A stretch of 64,000 bases of DNA from Candidatus Thorarchaeota archaeon (GCA_008080745.1 SHMX01000001.1:496617-560616); one strand, 5' to 3'. Shown: positions 43,973 through 53,980, counted from the first letter of the stretch. A program made the numbers and translations. Notes: a model not told the origin generated them from the letters alone.

Positions 43973-46900
43973 ATGAACTCTAGTTGTTCCAAGTATAGTC
44001 TTCTATTAGCCGTAGGTATCCTTATGATTCTACCAACAATCTCAACGAATTCCAATACTTTATCGTTGACAACTGATACTTTCGCAAATCCAGCTCGTAA
44101 TACAATGACTGCTAGCGGAGCACAGTGGCTAGATGGGTTCCCATTCAGAAAAAGTCACATTATTGCTGGATCTTCAGGGGCGGGAGCTAATTATCAAGTT
44201 CAGATCGAGATTCATAGTGGAACTGGTATAGATGCGAAAAATCTTGTATACCTACCCTCAGCATATTGGACTGCGGGGGACCCAATCAGATTTACTGATG
44301 ATGATGGAGAGACCTTGCTTGATTACTGGTTGGAAACAAGTGAAGCTGAGTCCGCAACCTATTGGGTCGAGATAAAAGATAACTTGGACGAAAATGTTGA
44401 GATATACTTGTACTATGGAAACCCGTCTGCAGGTAGTCTGAGCAATGGAACAGCTACATTTCTATTCTTTGATGACTTCGAGAACGGTAATCTGGATCGA
44501 TGGGATTCAGCAGATTCTGCATGGGGGTGTGTTACCAGTGAGAAGAAGTATGGGTCGTATTCAGGGTATTTTGACCAGACCGCATCAGGAAGAATAGATG
44601 CAAACCTATCTACATCACAGACAGGTGTCATGATTCATACGTGGTACAGAACGGAGGCACTCAGAGGGGGATCAATACGATTCTATGGATCGGAGAATGG
44701 CGATACGGAAGCAGCTCGTGTGTACGAACAGAGATGGACCCATTATAACGGTACAAACTACATAGACTATGGTTCTAGAAATAAAGCAAATAACGAAGAC
44801 TGGGAGCTGTGTGAAGTGGGAATAAATTTGGATGAGGGGGTAATGATGTTATGGTCCAATAGTACCTTCATTGGAGAAACAACTGAAATTAAGAATATCA
44901 CAGGAACCAGTCTCTCAGCATCTGAAGAAATATACAGGATTCGAGTGGATGGACAGACAAATTACCAAGTTTGGCTGGATAACTACTATGTTCGCAAATG
45001 GATTTCTGAAGAACCACAACACGGAGACTGGAAAGATGGTGCAAATTGGTTAGATGACTTCCCCTATCGAAAGAAACACATGATAAATGGAGTGTCAGGA
45101 GCTGGGACAAATTACCAGATAAAAATCCGGATTCATAGTGGCACAGGGACCGATACAGGAGATCTTGTGAATATCGACAGTGACAAATGGAGTACATCAG
45201 ACCCAATCAGATTTACAGGAAAAGATGGAGTTACGCTTCTAGATTGCTGGAAAGAATCGAGTAGTGGGAGTTATGCAACATACTGGGTAGAAATACAGGA
45301 CAGCTTGGATAACGATATAGCAATCTATGTATATTATGGGAATAATTCAGTCTCAGCCCTAAGTAATGGTTCAGCTACATTTCTATCATGGGATGATTTT
45401 GATGAGGATTATACAACAGGGGATGCTCCGAAATCAAGAAGAGGGTGGTTTTTGAAAAATAAGGGAACTGGAGATGATGCAGAGACCGCCACAGCCCCAG
45501 TAGGAGGGTCTGGAGATGCACTCAAATATTACAATGATGGGACAGGAGATCTTCTAAAGATAGGAAATTCATGGGGAACAAATTATGATGAGGTTGCAGT
45601 TCGTTTCGACTTCTACTATGATACCCAGAGTTATGGTTGGTTATTTGAATTTCTAGCGGGGGTTGGACAATACAATGGATGGATCAAATCAGATACAAGC
45701 GACTCCTATCAGGTTAGATATGACAACATGAACTTTGTAACGCCAAGCCTAACACTTAGTGCAGATACATGGTATTCCTTTGAGTTCTATCTGGAGTATA
45801 ATACAGTCTCATTCAAGGAGAGCTCAACAACCTATTCAGCAGGATACGCAAACACAGCCAACCAAGGAACTGAGAGATTCGAATGGGGAACAACTTCTAC
45901 CAGTGGCCAAGATCTATTCTATTTTGATAATTTCTATGTAAGAAAATATGTCTCTTCTGGAGAACCAACACACGGAGATTGGGGGGCCGAAGAAAGGAAG
46001 GAGGGGCCAGAGAAAGCAGATGGTGCACCGTGGTTAGAGGGTTGGCCATTTAGGAGATATCATAGAATTAATGGCTCAACCGGAGCAGGAACAGGGTACC
46101 AAGTTGAGATTGTGATAAATAGTGGTACAGGAACAGATTCTGGTAATTTACTGAACATACCTAGCTCGGAATGGGTTCCATCACTTCCAGTTCGATTCAC
46201 AGATAATGATGGAACAACACTACTCAATTATTGGAAGGCTTCTGAGAACGATAACAATGCAACATATTGGGTAAAGATTGATGACAATCTCGACTACGAT
46301 ACATTGATCTACATATACTATGGAAATTCTTCAAAAGAGAGTCTGAGTAACGGAACTGCAACATTCCTCTTCTTTGATGATTTTGAGAATGGCAACCTCG
46401 ATAGGTGGGACTCTGTTGGAGGTAGCTGGGAATGTATCACCAATGAAGTAAAACATGGTAGATTTTCCGCATCCTTTGATCAAACTCTGGGAGGATCAAT
46501 TTCTGCAAATCTATCCTCATTCACAGGGGGGATTATGGTACATTCATGGTACAGAGCTGAGACATACAGAGGTGGGGATTATGTAGCACAAGCTATCGAC
46601 TCAGGAGAGCTAAGTGCGGTGAGAGCTCACGAACACCACTGGCGATACTGGGATGGTACTTCGTATGTTGACTATGGATCTGAAAATGGAGTGACCGCAT
46701 TGAACTGGGATCGGATCGAAGTAGGTATTGACTTGGCAAGTTATTCGATGAGACTATGGGTGAATGGAACATATATTGGGAGTGCATCCGAGATCAACAA
46801 TCTTTCGGGAGAGAATGCATCAATTACAGATATGCTCTATGGACTTCGAATTGCGGGACAGACTAACTATCAACATTGGATGGATGATGTATTTGTTAGA

Positions 46901-49900
46901 AAATATATCGTTAATGAACCTCATCATGATGATTGGTTAGATGAAGAATCACCAAGTATTGATAGTCCAAGTGATATTGAATACAATGAGGGAGATAGTG
47001 GGTATGATATCACGTGGAGTCCTAGCGACAGCCATCCAGCAAAATATACAGTATTCAAGAATGAAACAGAAATTCAATCCGGAATATGGAATTTGACAAC
47101 TACATCGATTGCTACCGATGTAGATTCTCTTTCGTGTGGAATCTATAACTTCACCATTCAGGTAATGGATGCAGGAGAAAATACGATAAGCGATACAGTA
47201 TATGTAACCGTGAATGATATCACCGACCCGACCATAGATAATCCAGGAGATATCACATATGATGAGGGAGATACCGGATACTCAATTACATGGGATCCAT
47301 CAGATACCAATCCGTCATCATACGAGATATTTCGAAATGAAAGTAGCATTCGATCTGGTTTGTGGAATACATCAATTGAAACAATCTCAATAGATGTCGA
47401 TGGACTGACATTTGGAACATACAATTTCACTCTAAGTGTAGCAGATATTGCAGGTAACACTGCAACAGACACTGTGTGGGTCACCGTAGAAGACGGTCTA
47501 AGCCCATCAGTAAGCAATCCTGATGATATCGAATATGGTGAATTCAGTGTAGGGTACAACATTTCATGGGACCCAGAAGACGTAAATCCAAGTAGTTTTG
47601 AAGTATTCAAAAATGGTGTATCAATTGCATCTGGGTCATGGAATGACACCGAAGAAATCATCCAAATAACAGTGGATAATCTCACGATAGGAACGTACAA
47701 CTTCACTCTAATCGTATTTGATATCAGTGGAAAAAATGCAACAGATACTGTGTGGGTCACAGTTATTGATGGAACATCGCCTACGCTTGATTCACCAAAT
47801 AACATCAGCTATCCCGAAGGAGATATTGGAAATAGCATCGAATGGGATCCCGAGGATCAACACCCATACAATTATACAGTTTATAGAAACGGTACAGTGA
47901 TTGCAACAGGATTATGGAATTCAACAAATGAGGTTGTCAATATTTCCATAGACTACTTAGAACAGGGCATATACAATTTCACCATTCAAGTAACAGATAT
48001 CGGAAGCAATACAGCAATCGATCTTGTATGGGTAACAGTTGATGATGAATCACCACCGAGTCTGAATAGTCCCTCAAACAGGTCAATAGAAGGAGGAGCA
48101 GATGATGAGTACGTTTCATGGAATCCAACAGATCTACACCCAACACAATATGAAGTATATATGAACATCACACTGGTATCGTCGGGAACATGGAACAGTA
48201 CATCACCAATTCAAGTAGAGATTAATACGACTCTGTTGGGAGTCTTTAACTACACCATCATTGTGTTTGATATTGGACAAAACAACAATACCGATACTGT
48301 ATGGATTACGATAGAGGATACAACAGTTCCAGATATCAACATCCCACCAGCTACCCAATACGAGTCAAATAGTACGGGAAATTCAATCACATGGATAGCT
48401 TCTGACTTGTACCCAGTCTCCTTTGAGTTGTATGTTAACAACGCACTAACAAACTCAAGTATCTGGAATGGTGGAAATATTCAGATCAACATTGACGAGC
48501 TAGCATTGGGAATCCATAACCATACCCTTGTTGTCTATGATGAAGGGGGTAATAACGCAAGCACAACCGTGTGGGTGACAGTGGTCGATACTACCGCTCC
48601 AACTATTACGCATCCCGAGGATATCGACTACTTCGAAGGGAATACAACAGTACTGCTGAATTGGACTCCAAGTGATGTGAATCCTGCTCAGTATGAGATC
48701 TATAGAAATAATTCACTTATTCAGTCAGGACAATGGAATCAAACAGATGAGATTATCTCCATCAATGTGGGAGGTCTCACCTTAGGTGTATACAATCTGA
48801 CCATTGTATGTTATGACGAAGGAGCAAATTATGTTCAAGACATGGTGTATGTATCCGTAGATGACAATACACCACCCATCATCGATGAACCATCCGATAT
48901 TGTTATGGACGAGGGCGATACTGGCAATGATATCCAATGGGATCCAACAGATCTGCATCCCATATCGTATACCATCACTCGTAACGGGACAGAAGTAAGG
49001 AGCGGGGCATGGAATGATACTGCCGAGACAATCAGTATTTCACTCAATGGTCTGTCATATGGTCAGTATGTATTCATACTAAATGTATCAGATATCGGAG
49101 GCAATACTGCAACTGACACCGTTCTCGTTAGCATACTTGATGGAACAGCTCCTGAGATTACAAATCCTGATGATATTGAATATGAGTCAGGTTCTGTCGG
49201 GAATCTCATATCATGGTCAGCTACTGATCTACACCCTACAGCATTCTACATCTTTCAGGACACCATACTTGTCAATACATCTCAATGGGATGGTTCAGAT
49301 GTTGAAATCAATGTGGATGGGCTCTCACTTGGAAGTCATAATTATACGATTGTATTCTCAGATATTGGAGGGAATAATGCAAGTGCCACTGTTTGGGTAA
49401 CAGTGGTGGATACTACCAATCCAACAGTATCACATCCAGAGGATATTGTATACAGTGAGGGGAATCAGAGTGTATACTTGAATTGGTCATTATATGACCT
49501 CAACCCTCAGAACTACACCATATACAAAAATGGAACACCAATTCAATCAGACTCGTGGATGGCCAGTGACTTGGAGATAGGAGTGCAAGTGGGTGATCTT
49601 GATTATGGTTTGTACAATTTCACCATAATAGCCTTTGACCAAGCCGAATTGAATTCTATAGACATGGTATGGATTACTGTCATTGATACAACATCGCCAA
49701 TACTTGATGCTCCAGAGGATATCTACTATGCGGAGGGGGCCACTGGAAATAGTGTTGAATGGAATCCCGATGACCTTCATCCTCTTTCATATCAATCATA
49801 TCTCGATAACAGTCCATATGTTGGAGGAACTTGGAACTCTACAACCGAGAATATCAGCATAGATATTGACGGACTCACTCTTGGGACATACAATCTGACG

Positions 49901-52078
49901 TTGGTCATTGTTGATATCGATGGCAATATCGCTTCCGACCAAGTGGATATCTACGTATTCGACAATGAGAATCCATCGGTGGTTCCAGTGGATGATTTTG
50001 TTATGCCTGAAGGCAGTCAGGATTTTGATGTCCAATGGACGCTTCTTGATTTAAATCCAAAGAATTATTCCGTTCTGCTCAATGGTACAGAATATCAATC
50101 AGGCATTTGGAATGAGAGTGCTGAAACAGTTAATATTGGTCTAGATGAATTCAGTATAGGAAACTATAATCTCAGTATTCTAGTCTTTGATCAAGATGAA
50201 AATTCAGCGGTTGATATGGTCATATTTTCAGTCTTCGATGGAACTGCACCAGTAATTCAAGAGCAAGAAGATATGGAGATTGAAGATGGATCAATTGGCA
50301 ACTACATTTCTTGGCAACCTTCAGATTTACATCCATTTAGCTATACCATATACATGAACTCAAGCAAATTGATAGAAGGAAGCTGGAACTCAAGTTCTGA
50401 TATAATACAAATCCACCTTGATGGCTACCCACTTGGTACATACAACATGACAGTGATTGTACTCGATGTAGGAAACAACAAAGCATCTGATGAGGTATGG
50501 ATATTCGTTGTTGATACCACAAATCCGGTGGCTGGCACTTCTAATCAAGGCTCAAGTATTCAATTCGAGATGAGTAGCACTGGAAACGTAGTTTCTTGGT
50601 CACCAAGTGATCATAATCCTGGAGTGTTTCAAATTCTCGTTAACCAGTCTGTGGTCAAAGAAGGGCTTTGGAATACAACTGGTGAAACAATTAGTTTTAG
50701 TATGGACGAATGGGATCTAGGTCTCTATAATATAACCCTGAAAATAATCGATACTAGTGGAAATAGCGACTCAAGTCAAATACTGGTAACGATATATGAT
50801 GGGGTTAGTCCCACGATAAATCAACCAATAGATGTGAGTTTTACATTCGGGAGCAGGGGCTATAGTATTACTTGGACACCTCATGATCAAAAACCAGGAT
50901 ATTATTGGATACTAAGAAACGGTACCGAAATTGCTTCTGAGGAATGGCTAGGATCTTCAATAACAGTATCCTTTGATGGACTTGATTTAGGAGTATGGAA
51001 CTACACAATTGTCGTAGAAGATACCTCATCCAATAGAGTCAAAGACACTGTATTTGTTACTGTCTTGTCTTCAAATACATCTACTGAAACAGCCACCACA
51101 ACCACGAGTCTGCAACCCAACCCACTTGATGATGCGGGAGTGATTATGGCAATTGTAGGATCAACATCGTCGATAGGAATAGTTGGAATAATACTAGGCA
51201 TCTATATTATTCGGAGAAGACAAAAGAGTAGAGAACTTATTTCCACAGAGAAAAAAGTATCTTCACTTGGCGCAGATGCAATTGTACAGGTGATGCGAGG
51301 AGGAGAATTTGTAGGGAATCGATTCCGTTTTAAAGTGAAAATTCTGAACAAATCACCTCTTGTGATAACTGACATTTCTGTGACACTAGTATCATATCCA
51401 AGAGACTCGTTGGTTCTTGAAGGGGAAACAAGCAAGATCATTCCCAAATTGGACCCAGAAGGATTTAGGAGCCCTAGTTTTGACCTTCTGCCTACCCAGG
51501 ACTGTGTTAAGGGTGACCTCATAGCTAGTGTGACCTATGTGGACTCCCGAGGAAGAGCTCATTCAATCATGTCTGAGCCTTTCACTATTCGAGCAGTTTG
51601 TGACCTATTGAGTCCAGAGGTTATTTCTGTTGAAGAATATATGCTCAAGCTAGCAACCCTAGGTCATGGTGAGATGGCACTAAAAGTAGAGGATTGGACA
51701 CCCGAGCAGATGCATGAAAAAACTCTGCAAATTCTTAGAAACTCCAACTTCTTTGAAGTGGATAGTAAGATTGAGCATACTCGAGCCTATATTGAGTCGA
51801 GGATTAAGGGGTGGGCAAAGGGCATCTATACAGGCAAGAATCTAGGAGTAGAGATTGTTATCACTGGTCGAGCGGGTATCAAAGGCGCAACTTGTAAGGT
51901 CACTATGTCCGGAGAAGACAATGCAATGATCATGCCTGCAATCGATGAGATTACAAAGAAACTAGGGGCTTGGCTCTGTCCTAAATGTGGAGCTGCATTG
52001 CCTTTCGATTCTGTAGAGGTGTTGAAGAAAGGAAAAAGTGTGGCATGCCCATTCTGTGGAGTGACAATGGATAGATAA
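43973..52078 (+). CDS. giant surface protein: 3 DUF2341/jelly-roll units, 15 Ig-like repeats, membrane helix, cytoplasmic zinc-ribbon domain
   Basis: 2701 residues. A signal peptide (about 1-26) is followed by three DUF2341 domains starting near 51, 357 and 686 (FPFRKSHI, FPYRKKHM, WPFRRYHR), each trailed by a concanavalin/LamG-like segment. From about 990 to 2365 there are fifteen Ig-like repeats of about 90 residues, each with a PSxxxPxDIxYxEG start, a W(D/S)PxDxHP core and a final VWVTVxDxTxP. A membrane helix lies at about 2390-2412. The inner 290 residues carry an immunoglobulin-like strand region, a helical domain and a C-terminal zinc ribbon (C2669xxC, then CPFC from C2692). Many NxS/T sites. 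It is probably a cell-surface adhesin or stalk that signals or anchors inward. A remnant of its 3' end lies at 54034. Confidence 0.85.
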   Translation: MNSSCSKYSLLLAVGILMILPTISTNSNTLSLTTDTFANPARNTMTASGAQWLDGFPFRKSHIIAGSSGAGANYQVQIEIHSGTGIDAKNLVYLPSAYWTAGDPIRFTDDDGETLLDYWLETSEAESATYWVEIKDNLDENVEIYLYYGNPSAGSLSNGTATFLFFDDFENGNLDRWDSADSAWGCVTSEKKYGSYSGYFDQTASGRIDANLSTSQTGVMIHTWYRTEALRGGSIRFYGSENGDTEAARVYEQRWTHYNGTNYIDYGSRNKANNEDWELCEVGINLDEGVMMLWSNSTFIGETTEIKNITGTSLSASEEIYRIRVDGQTNYQVWLDNYYVRKWISEEPQHGDWKDGANWLDDFPYRKKHMINGVSGAGTNYQIKIRIHSGTGTDTGDLVNIDSDKWSTSDPIRFTGKDGVTLLDCWKESSSGSYATYWVEIQDSLDNDIAIYVYYGNNSVSALSNGSATFLSWDDFDEDYTTGDAPKSRRGWFLKNKGTGDDAETATAPVGGSGDALKYYNDGTGDLLKIGNSWGTNYDEVAVRFDFYYDTQSYGWLFEFLAGVGQYNGWIKSDTSDSYQVRYDNMNFVTPSLTLSADTWYSFEFYLEYNTVSFKESSTTYSAGYANTANQGTERFEWGTTSTSGQDLFYFDNFYVRKYVSSGEPTHGDWGAEERKEGPEKADGAPWLEGWPFRRYHRINGSTGAGTGYQVEIVINSGTGTDSGNLLNIPSSEWVPSLPVRFTDNDGTTLLNYWKASENDNNATYWVKIDDNLDYDTLIYIYYGNSSKESLSNGTATFLFFDDFENGNLDRWDSVGGSWECITNEVKHGRFSASFDQTLGGSISANLSSFTGGIMVHSWYRAETYRGGDYVAQAIDSGELSAVRAHEHHWRYWDGTSYVDYGSENGVTALNWDRIEVGIDLASYSMRLWVNGTYIGSASEINNLSGENASITDMLYGLRIAGQTNYQHWMDDVFVRKYIVNEPHHDDWLDEESPSIDSPSDIEYNEGDSGYDITWSPSDSHPAKYTVFKNETEIQSGIWNLTTTSIATDVDSLSCGIYNFTIQVMDAGENTISDTVYVTVNDITDPTIDNPGDITYDEGDTGYSITWDPSDTNPSSYEIFRNESSIRSGLWNTSIETISIDVDGLTFGTYNFTLSVADIAGNTATDTVWVTVEDGLSPSVSNPDDIEYGEFSVGYNISWDPEDVNPSSFEVFKNGVSIASGSWNDTEEIIQITVDNLTIGTYNFTLIVFDISGKNATDTVWVTVIDGTSPTLDSPNNISYPEGDIGNSIEWDPEDQHPYNYTVYRNGTVIATGLWNSTNEVVNISIDYLEQGIYNFTIQVTDIGSNTAIDLVWVTVDDESPPSLNSPSNRSIEGGADDEYVSWNPTDLHPTQYEVYMNITLVSSGTWNSTSPIQVEINTTLLGVFNYTIIVFDIGQNNNTDTVWITIEDTTVPDINIPPATQYESNSTGNSITWIASDLYPVSFELYVNNALTNSSIWNGGNIQINIDELALGIHNHTLVVYDEGGNNASTTVWVTVVDTTAPTITHPEDIDYFEGNTTVLLNWTPSDVNPAQYEIYRNNSLIQSGQWNQTDEIISINVGGLTLGVYNLTIVCYDEGANYVQDMVYVSVDDNTPPIIDEPSDIVMDEGDTGNDIQWDPTDLHPISYTITRNGTEVRSGAWNDTAETISISLNGLSYGQYVFILNVSDIGGNTATDTVLVSILDGTAPEITNPDDIEYESGSVGNLISWSATDLHPTAFYIFQDTILVNTSQWDGSDVEINVDGLSLGSHNYTIVFSDIGGNNASATVWVTVVDTTNPTVSHPEDIVYSEGNQSVYLNWSLYDLNPQNYTIYKNGTPIQSDSWMASDLEIGVQVGDLDYGLYNFTIIAFDQAELNSIDMVWITVIDTTSPILDAPEDIYYAEGATGNSVEWNPDDLHPLSYQSYLDNSPYVGGTWNSTTENISIDIDGLTLGTYNLTLVIVDIDGNIASDQVDIYVFDNENPSVVPVDDFVMPEGSQDFDVQWTLLDLNPKNYSVLLNGTEYQSGIWNESAETVNIGLDEFSIGNYNLSILVFDQDENSAVDMVIFSVFDGTAPVIQEQEDMEIEDGSIGNYISWQPSDLHPFSYTIYMNSSKLIEGSWNSSSDIIQIHLDGYPLGTYNMTVIVLDVGNNKASDEVWIFVVDTTNPVAGTSNQGSSIQFEMSSTGNVVSWSPSDHNPGVFQILVNQSVVKEGLWNTTGETISFSMDEWDLGLYNITLKIIDTSGNSDSSQILVTIYDGVSPTINQPIDVSFTFGSRGYSITWTPHDQKPGYYWILRNGTEIASEEWLGSSITVSFDGLDLGVWNYTIVVEDTSSNRVKDTVFVTVLSSNTSTETATTTTSLQPNPLDDAGVIMAIVGSTSSIGIVGIILGIYIIRRRQKSRELISTEKKVSSLGADAIVQVMRGGEFVGNRFRFKVKILNKSPLVITDISVTLVSYPRDSLVLEGETSKIIPKLDPEGFRSPSFDLLPTQDCVKGDLIASVTYVDSRGRAHSIMSEPFTIRAVCDLLSPEVISVEEYMLKLATLGHGEMALKVEDWTPEQMHEKTLQILRNSNFFEVDSKIEHTRAYIESRIKGWAKGIYTGKNLGVEIVITGRAGIKGATCKVTMSGEDNAMIMPAIDEITKKLGAWLCPKCGAALPFDSVEVLKKGKSVACPFCGVTMDR

Positions 52079-52082
52079 ATGT

Positions 52083-52112
52083 ATAATCATGGGGCGCGAA
52101 ATTTTTGGGCCT
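52083..52112 (+). repeat. acd tail, copy E (partial)
   Basis: Reads IIMGREIFGP in frame, four bases after the stop of the giant surface protein gene; the rest of the tail is lost. Third case where a plus-strand gene stops just before a tail. Confidence 0.7.
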
Positions 52113-52134
52113 AGGTACAGTCCGTAACCGTCTG

Positions 52135-52150
52135 TAACGCCCACAACCCC
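52135..52150 (-). repeat. variant of the GTTGCGGGCG motif
   Basis: AACGCCCACAACCCC, i.e. GGGGTTGTGGGCGTT on the minus strand, between the convergent giant gene and the PH-like membrane protein gene. Confidence 0.35.
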
Positions 52151-52183
52151 TTTACTGCTATGAGAGTCAGGTGTAATTCAATG

Positions 52184-52774
52184 CTACAGGACTGCCCCAC
52201 AGTTCTTGCAGGTCGAGGCAATCCCAGGATTGGCATAGGTACAGTAGGGGCACTCCCGGATGTTCCCCACCTGCTCGAATGACCGTAGAGAGGACCAATC
52301 TTGTCCCTTGATATGGATAACCATATCGGAGGTAGGATCATAGATGCTGATAGTGTAGACTGGTTGATTATTTTTTGTGTAGGCAACATGACTCTCAATG
52401 AACTGGCCAATAGGGCGTCCTGAAAAATGACTCAGTGGTATCTCTTTGAGGATCTTCCCAGCTCTGGTTTCAAGTATTCGCTCTGTAGTGAGATAGTACC
52501 GAGTCTGTCTGGTCCTTATAACATATATGACCAAGAGAGCGATTATAGCTATGAAGGAGACCAGAACAGCCTGTGACAAAACAAAGCCATACCCAAAGTC
52601 TTCTTCAAAAGTGAAGAACAGAATCGGGCCAGTTATGATTATTCCAGCACCGCAACAAATGGCCCAGAAACTAAACCCAGCACGTCGGGTCCAGACAACC
52701 TCTTCGCCCCCAAGTAGTCCTTCCCGATGGGGATCGAATCTATCAGCAGATGAATAAGATCTGAACTCACTCAT
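52184..52774 (-). CDS. membrane protein with bPH2-like domain and C-terminal zinc ribbon
   Basis: 196 residues. A soluble N-terminus (EEVVWTRRAGFSF) leads into two membrane helices (about 36-56 and 66-86), then a domain TRYYLTTERILETRAGKILKE... SIYDPTSDMVIHIKG typical of bacterial/archaeal PH-like (bPH2) proteins, and finally CPYCTYANPGIASTCKNCGAVL, a zinc ribbon. Such proteins may sense membrane or bind partners; role unknown. It is convergent with the giant surface protein, whose cytoplasmic end also finishes in a zinc ribbon. Confidence 0.78.
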   Translation of the reverse strand: MSEFRSYSSADRFDPHREGLLGGEEVVWTRRAGFSFWAICCGAGIIITGPILFFTFEEDFGYGFVLSQAVLVSFIAIIALLVIYVIRTRQTRYYLTTERILETRAGKILKEIPLSHFSGRPIGQFIESHVAYTKNNQPVYTISIYDPTSDMVIHIKGQDWSSLRSFEQVGNIRECPYCTYANPGIASTCKNCGAVL

Positions 52775-52947
52775 GATGGTCTACCAGAGAGAATCATAGT
52801 AAATCCCCAAGATATTTCTTTTGCACAATGGGACTAACACATAATAGAGGGACTCGCAGGCCGATGGCATCATTATAATGAAGAGTCTCACAAGTCGTGT
52901 TGTCAAGATTCATCAAGGAGTGGATGCATTTACTCAGGTGTACAATA

Positions 52948-53085
52948 TCAGAAGAAATATTCTGCCAAGAATAGAGTGTCTTTGGGACGGGCTCTTTCTT
53001 CTTGACCTGCAAAGAACGCTATCAACTCAGGACTTGGGTCACCGAAATGGTGTTCCTCTTCATAGTACTTGTCATATTTTGTCAA
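52948..53085 (-). pseudogene. N-terminal remnant of a class I methyltransferase
   Basis: From a TTG at 53085 the minus strand reads TKYDKYYEEEHHFGDPSPEL, then IAFFAG and KDTLFLAEYFF before a stop. The start and the FGxPSPELIxFF block, followed by a DTLFLAEYGF-like strand, resemble TehB-like SAM methyltransferases, but the glycine-rich motif and everything after are gone. Only 45 codons remain. It ends up just before tail copy F. The surrounding 52775-53117 contains no intact gene. Confidence 0.4.
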
Positions 53086-53117
53086 GGTAACTCGATATAA
53101 ATGAAGAACTTCGATTC

Positions 53118-53186
53118 ATAAGAGTCATGATAAGAGAAATTTGGGGCACTGAATGCCTACCATGTCGACAAGAGAAACAGATGTGA
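53118..53186 (+). repeat. acd tail, copy F (diverged)
   Basis: Reads VMIREIWGTECLPCRQEKQM then TGA, i.e. the acd tail with a few amino acid changes. A T-rich CTCTTTCTTTTTTG follows at 53216-53229, as behind the other copies. Confidence 0.8.
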
Positions 53187-53233
53187 TTAGACTCACAGAA
53201 ACCTCAATGTATTACCTCTTTCTTTTTTGTTTT

Positions 53234-53980
53234 CTACCGCCTCCACCCCCAGACATATGTGTACCCAGCTGGATATCGCAATACCTTACCATGCGAGTAG
53301 GCAGCTTGCAATTTAGAGAGGCCCTCTTGGTATTCAGATTCATCTAGTTTGAGCAGCATAGAATATCCCTTCTTTTTAACGGTCTCAAGATATTCAATGC
53401 CCAATACCACCGGTGGAAATTGGAAAGATATTGATTCGACCGAATTAAGACCGGAACGTTTCATTGCATCCTCAATTGAAGAGATTGGCGGGTACCTCTT
53501 TTTATCTAGAGATACTGTGGAAGGAAAGAAATGAGAAGTGGCTCTCGATTCGATCTGGGAGTGGGACTGTGTGACAATACACAGAGCACCACCACCAACA
53601 AGGAGCCGAGATAATTCCTGGATGGTCTTCTCAAAATTTTGAATATGATGCAACACCTCAGTCATATAAACCAAGTCAAATGATGCATCAGGAAAAGGGG
53701 TCAAGTCAATAGAGGCTTGAATGAAAGTTAGTGCAGGAGATTTTCTACATGCATGAGAGAGCATTCCTGCAGAGAGATCCAAACCAACAATTTTTGCTCC
53801 AGTGATTGAAGCAAGCAACTGAGTATGATTAGCAGTTCCACAACCCGCATCTAAGATGTTACTACTAGGGTCCAGTTGCATTCGTTCCAATATGGGAGAT
53901 ATCATCTTCAGATCTCCTTTCCGAACCTCATCATAGACCTTAGAAACCATATCATAGTCGATGGTCTTCTCTGTTGGCAT
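53234..53980 (-). CDS. class I SAM-dependent methyltransferase
   Basis: 248 residues from the ATG at 53980; a start 51 bases upstream is possible but overlaps the remnant of the giant gene. Motif I is ILDAGCGTANHT, followed by KIVGLDLSAGML, ASIDLTPFPDASFDLVYMTE and LHHIQNFEKTIQELSRLLVGGG, a UbiE/Methyltransf_11 pattern. The C-terminal region is less typical. Substrate unknown. It lies between tail copy F and the giant-gene remnant, in the mosaic region, and is convergent with both. Confidence 0.8.
   Translation of the reverse strand: MPTEKTIDYDMVSKVYDEVRKGDLKMISPILERMQLDPSSNILDAGCGTANHTQLLASITGAKIVGLDLSAGMLSHACRKSPALTFIQASIDLTPFPDASFDLVYMTEVLHHIQNFEKTIQELSRLLVGGGALCIVTQSHSQIESRATSHFFPSTVSLDKKRYPPISSIEDAMKRSGLNSVESISFQFPPVVLGIEYLETVKKKGYSMLLKLDESEYQEGLSKLQAAYSHGKVLRYPAGYTYVWGWRR

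Noticed and set aside
46593-48441. Several minus-strand frames (e.g. 47158-47805) opposite the Ig-like repeats
   Set aside because: They are antisense to a clearly coding repeat array; repeated composition keeps the opposite frame open, and they have no start context.
46948-51068. Regular spacing of about 270 bp that might suggest a repeat array or CRISPR-like structure
   Set aside because: The periodicity is protein-level (Ig-like repeats); nucleotide identity between units is low and there are no short direct repeats with spacers.
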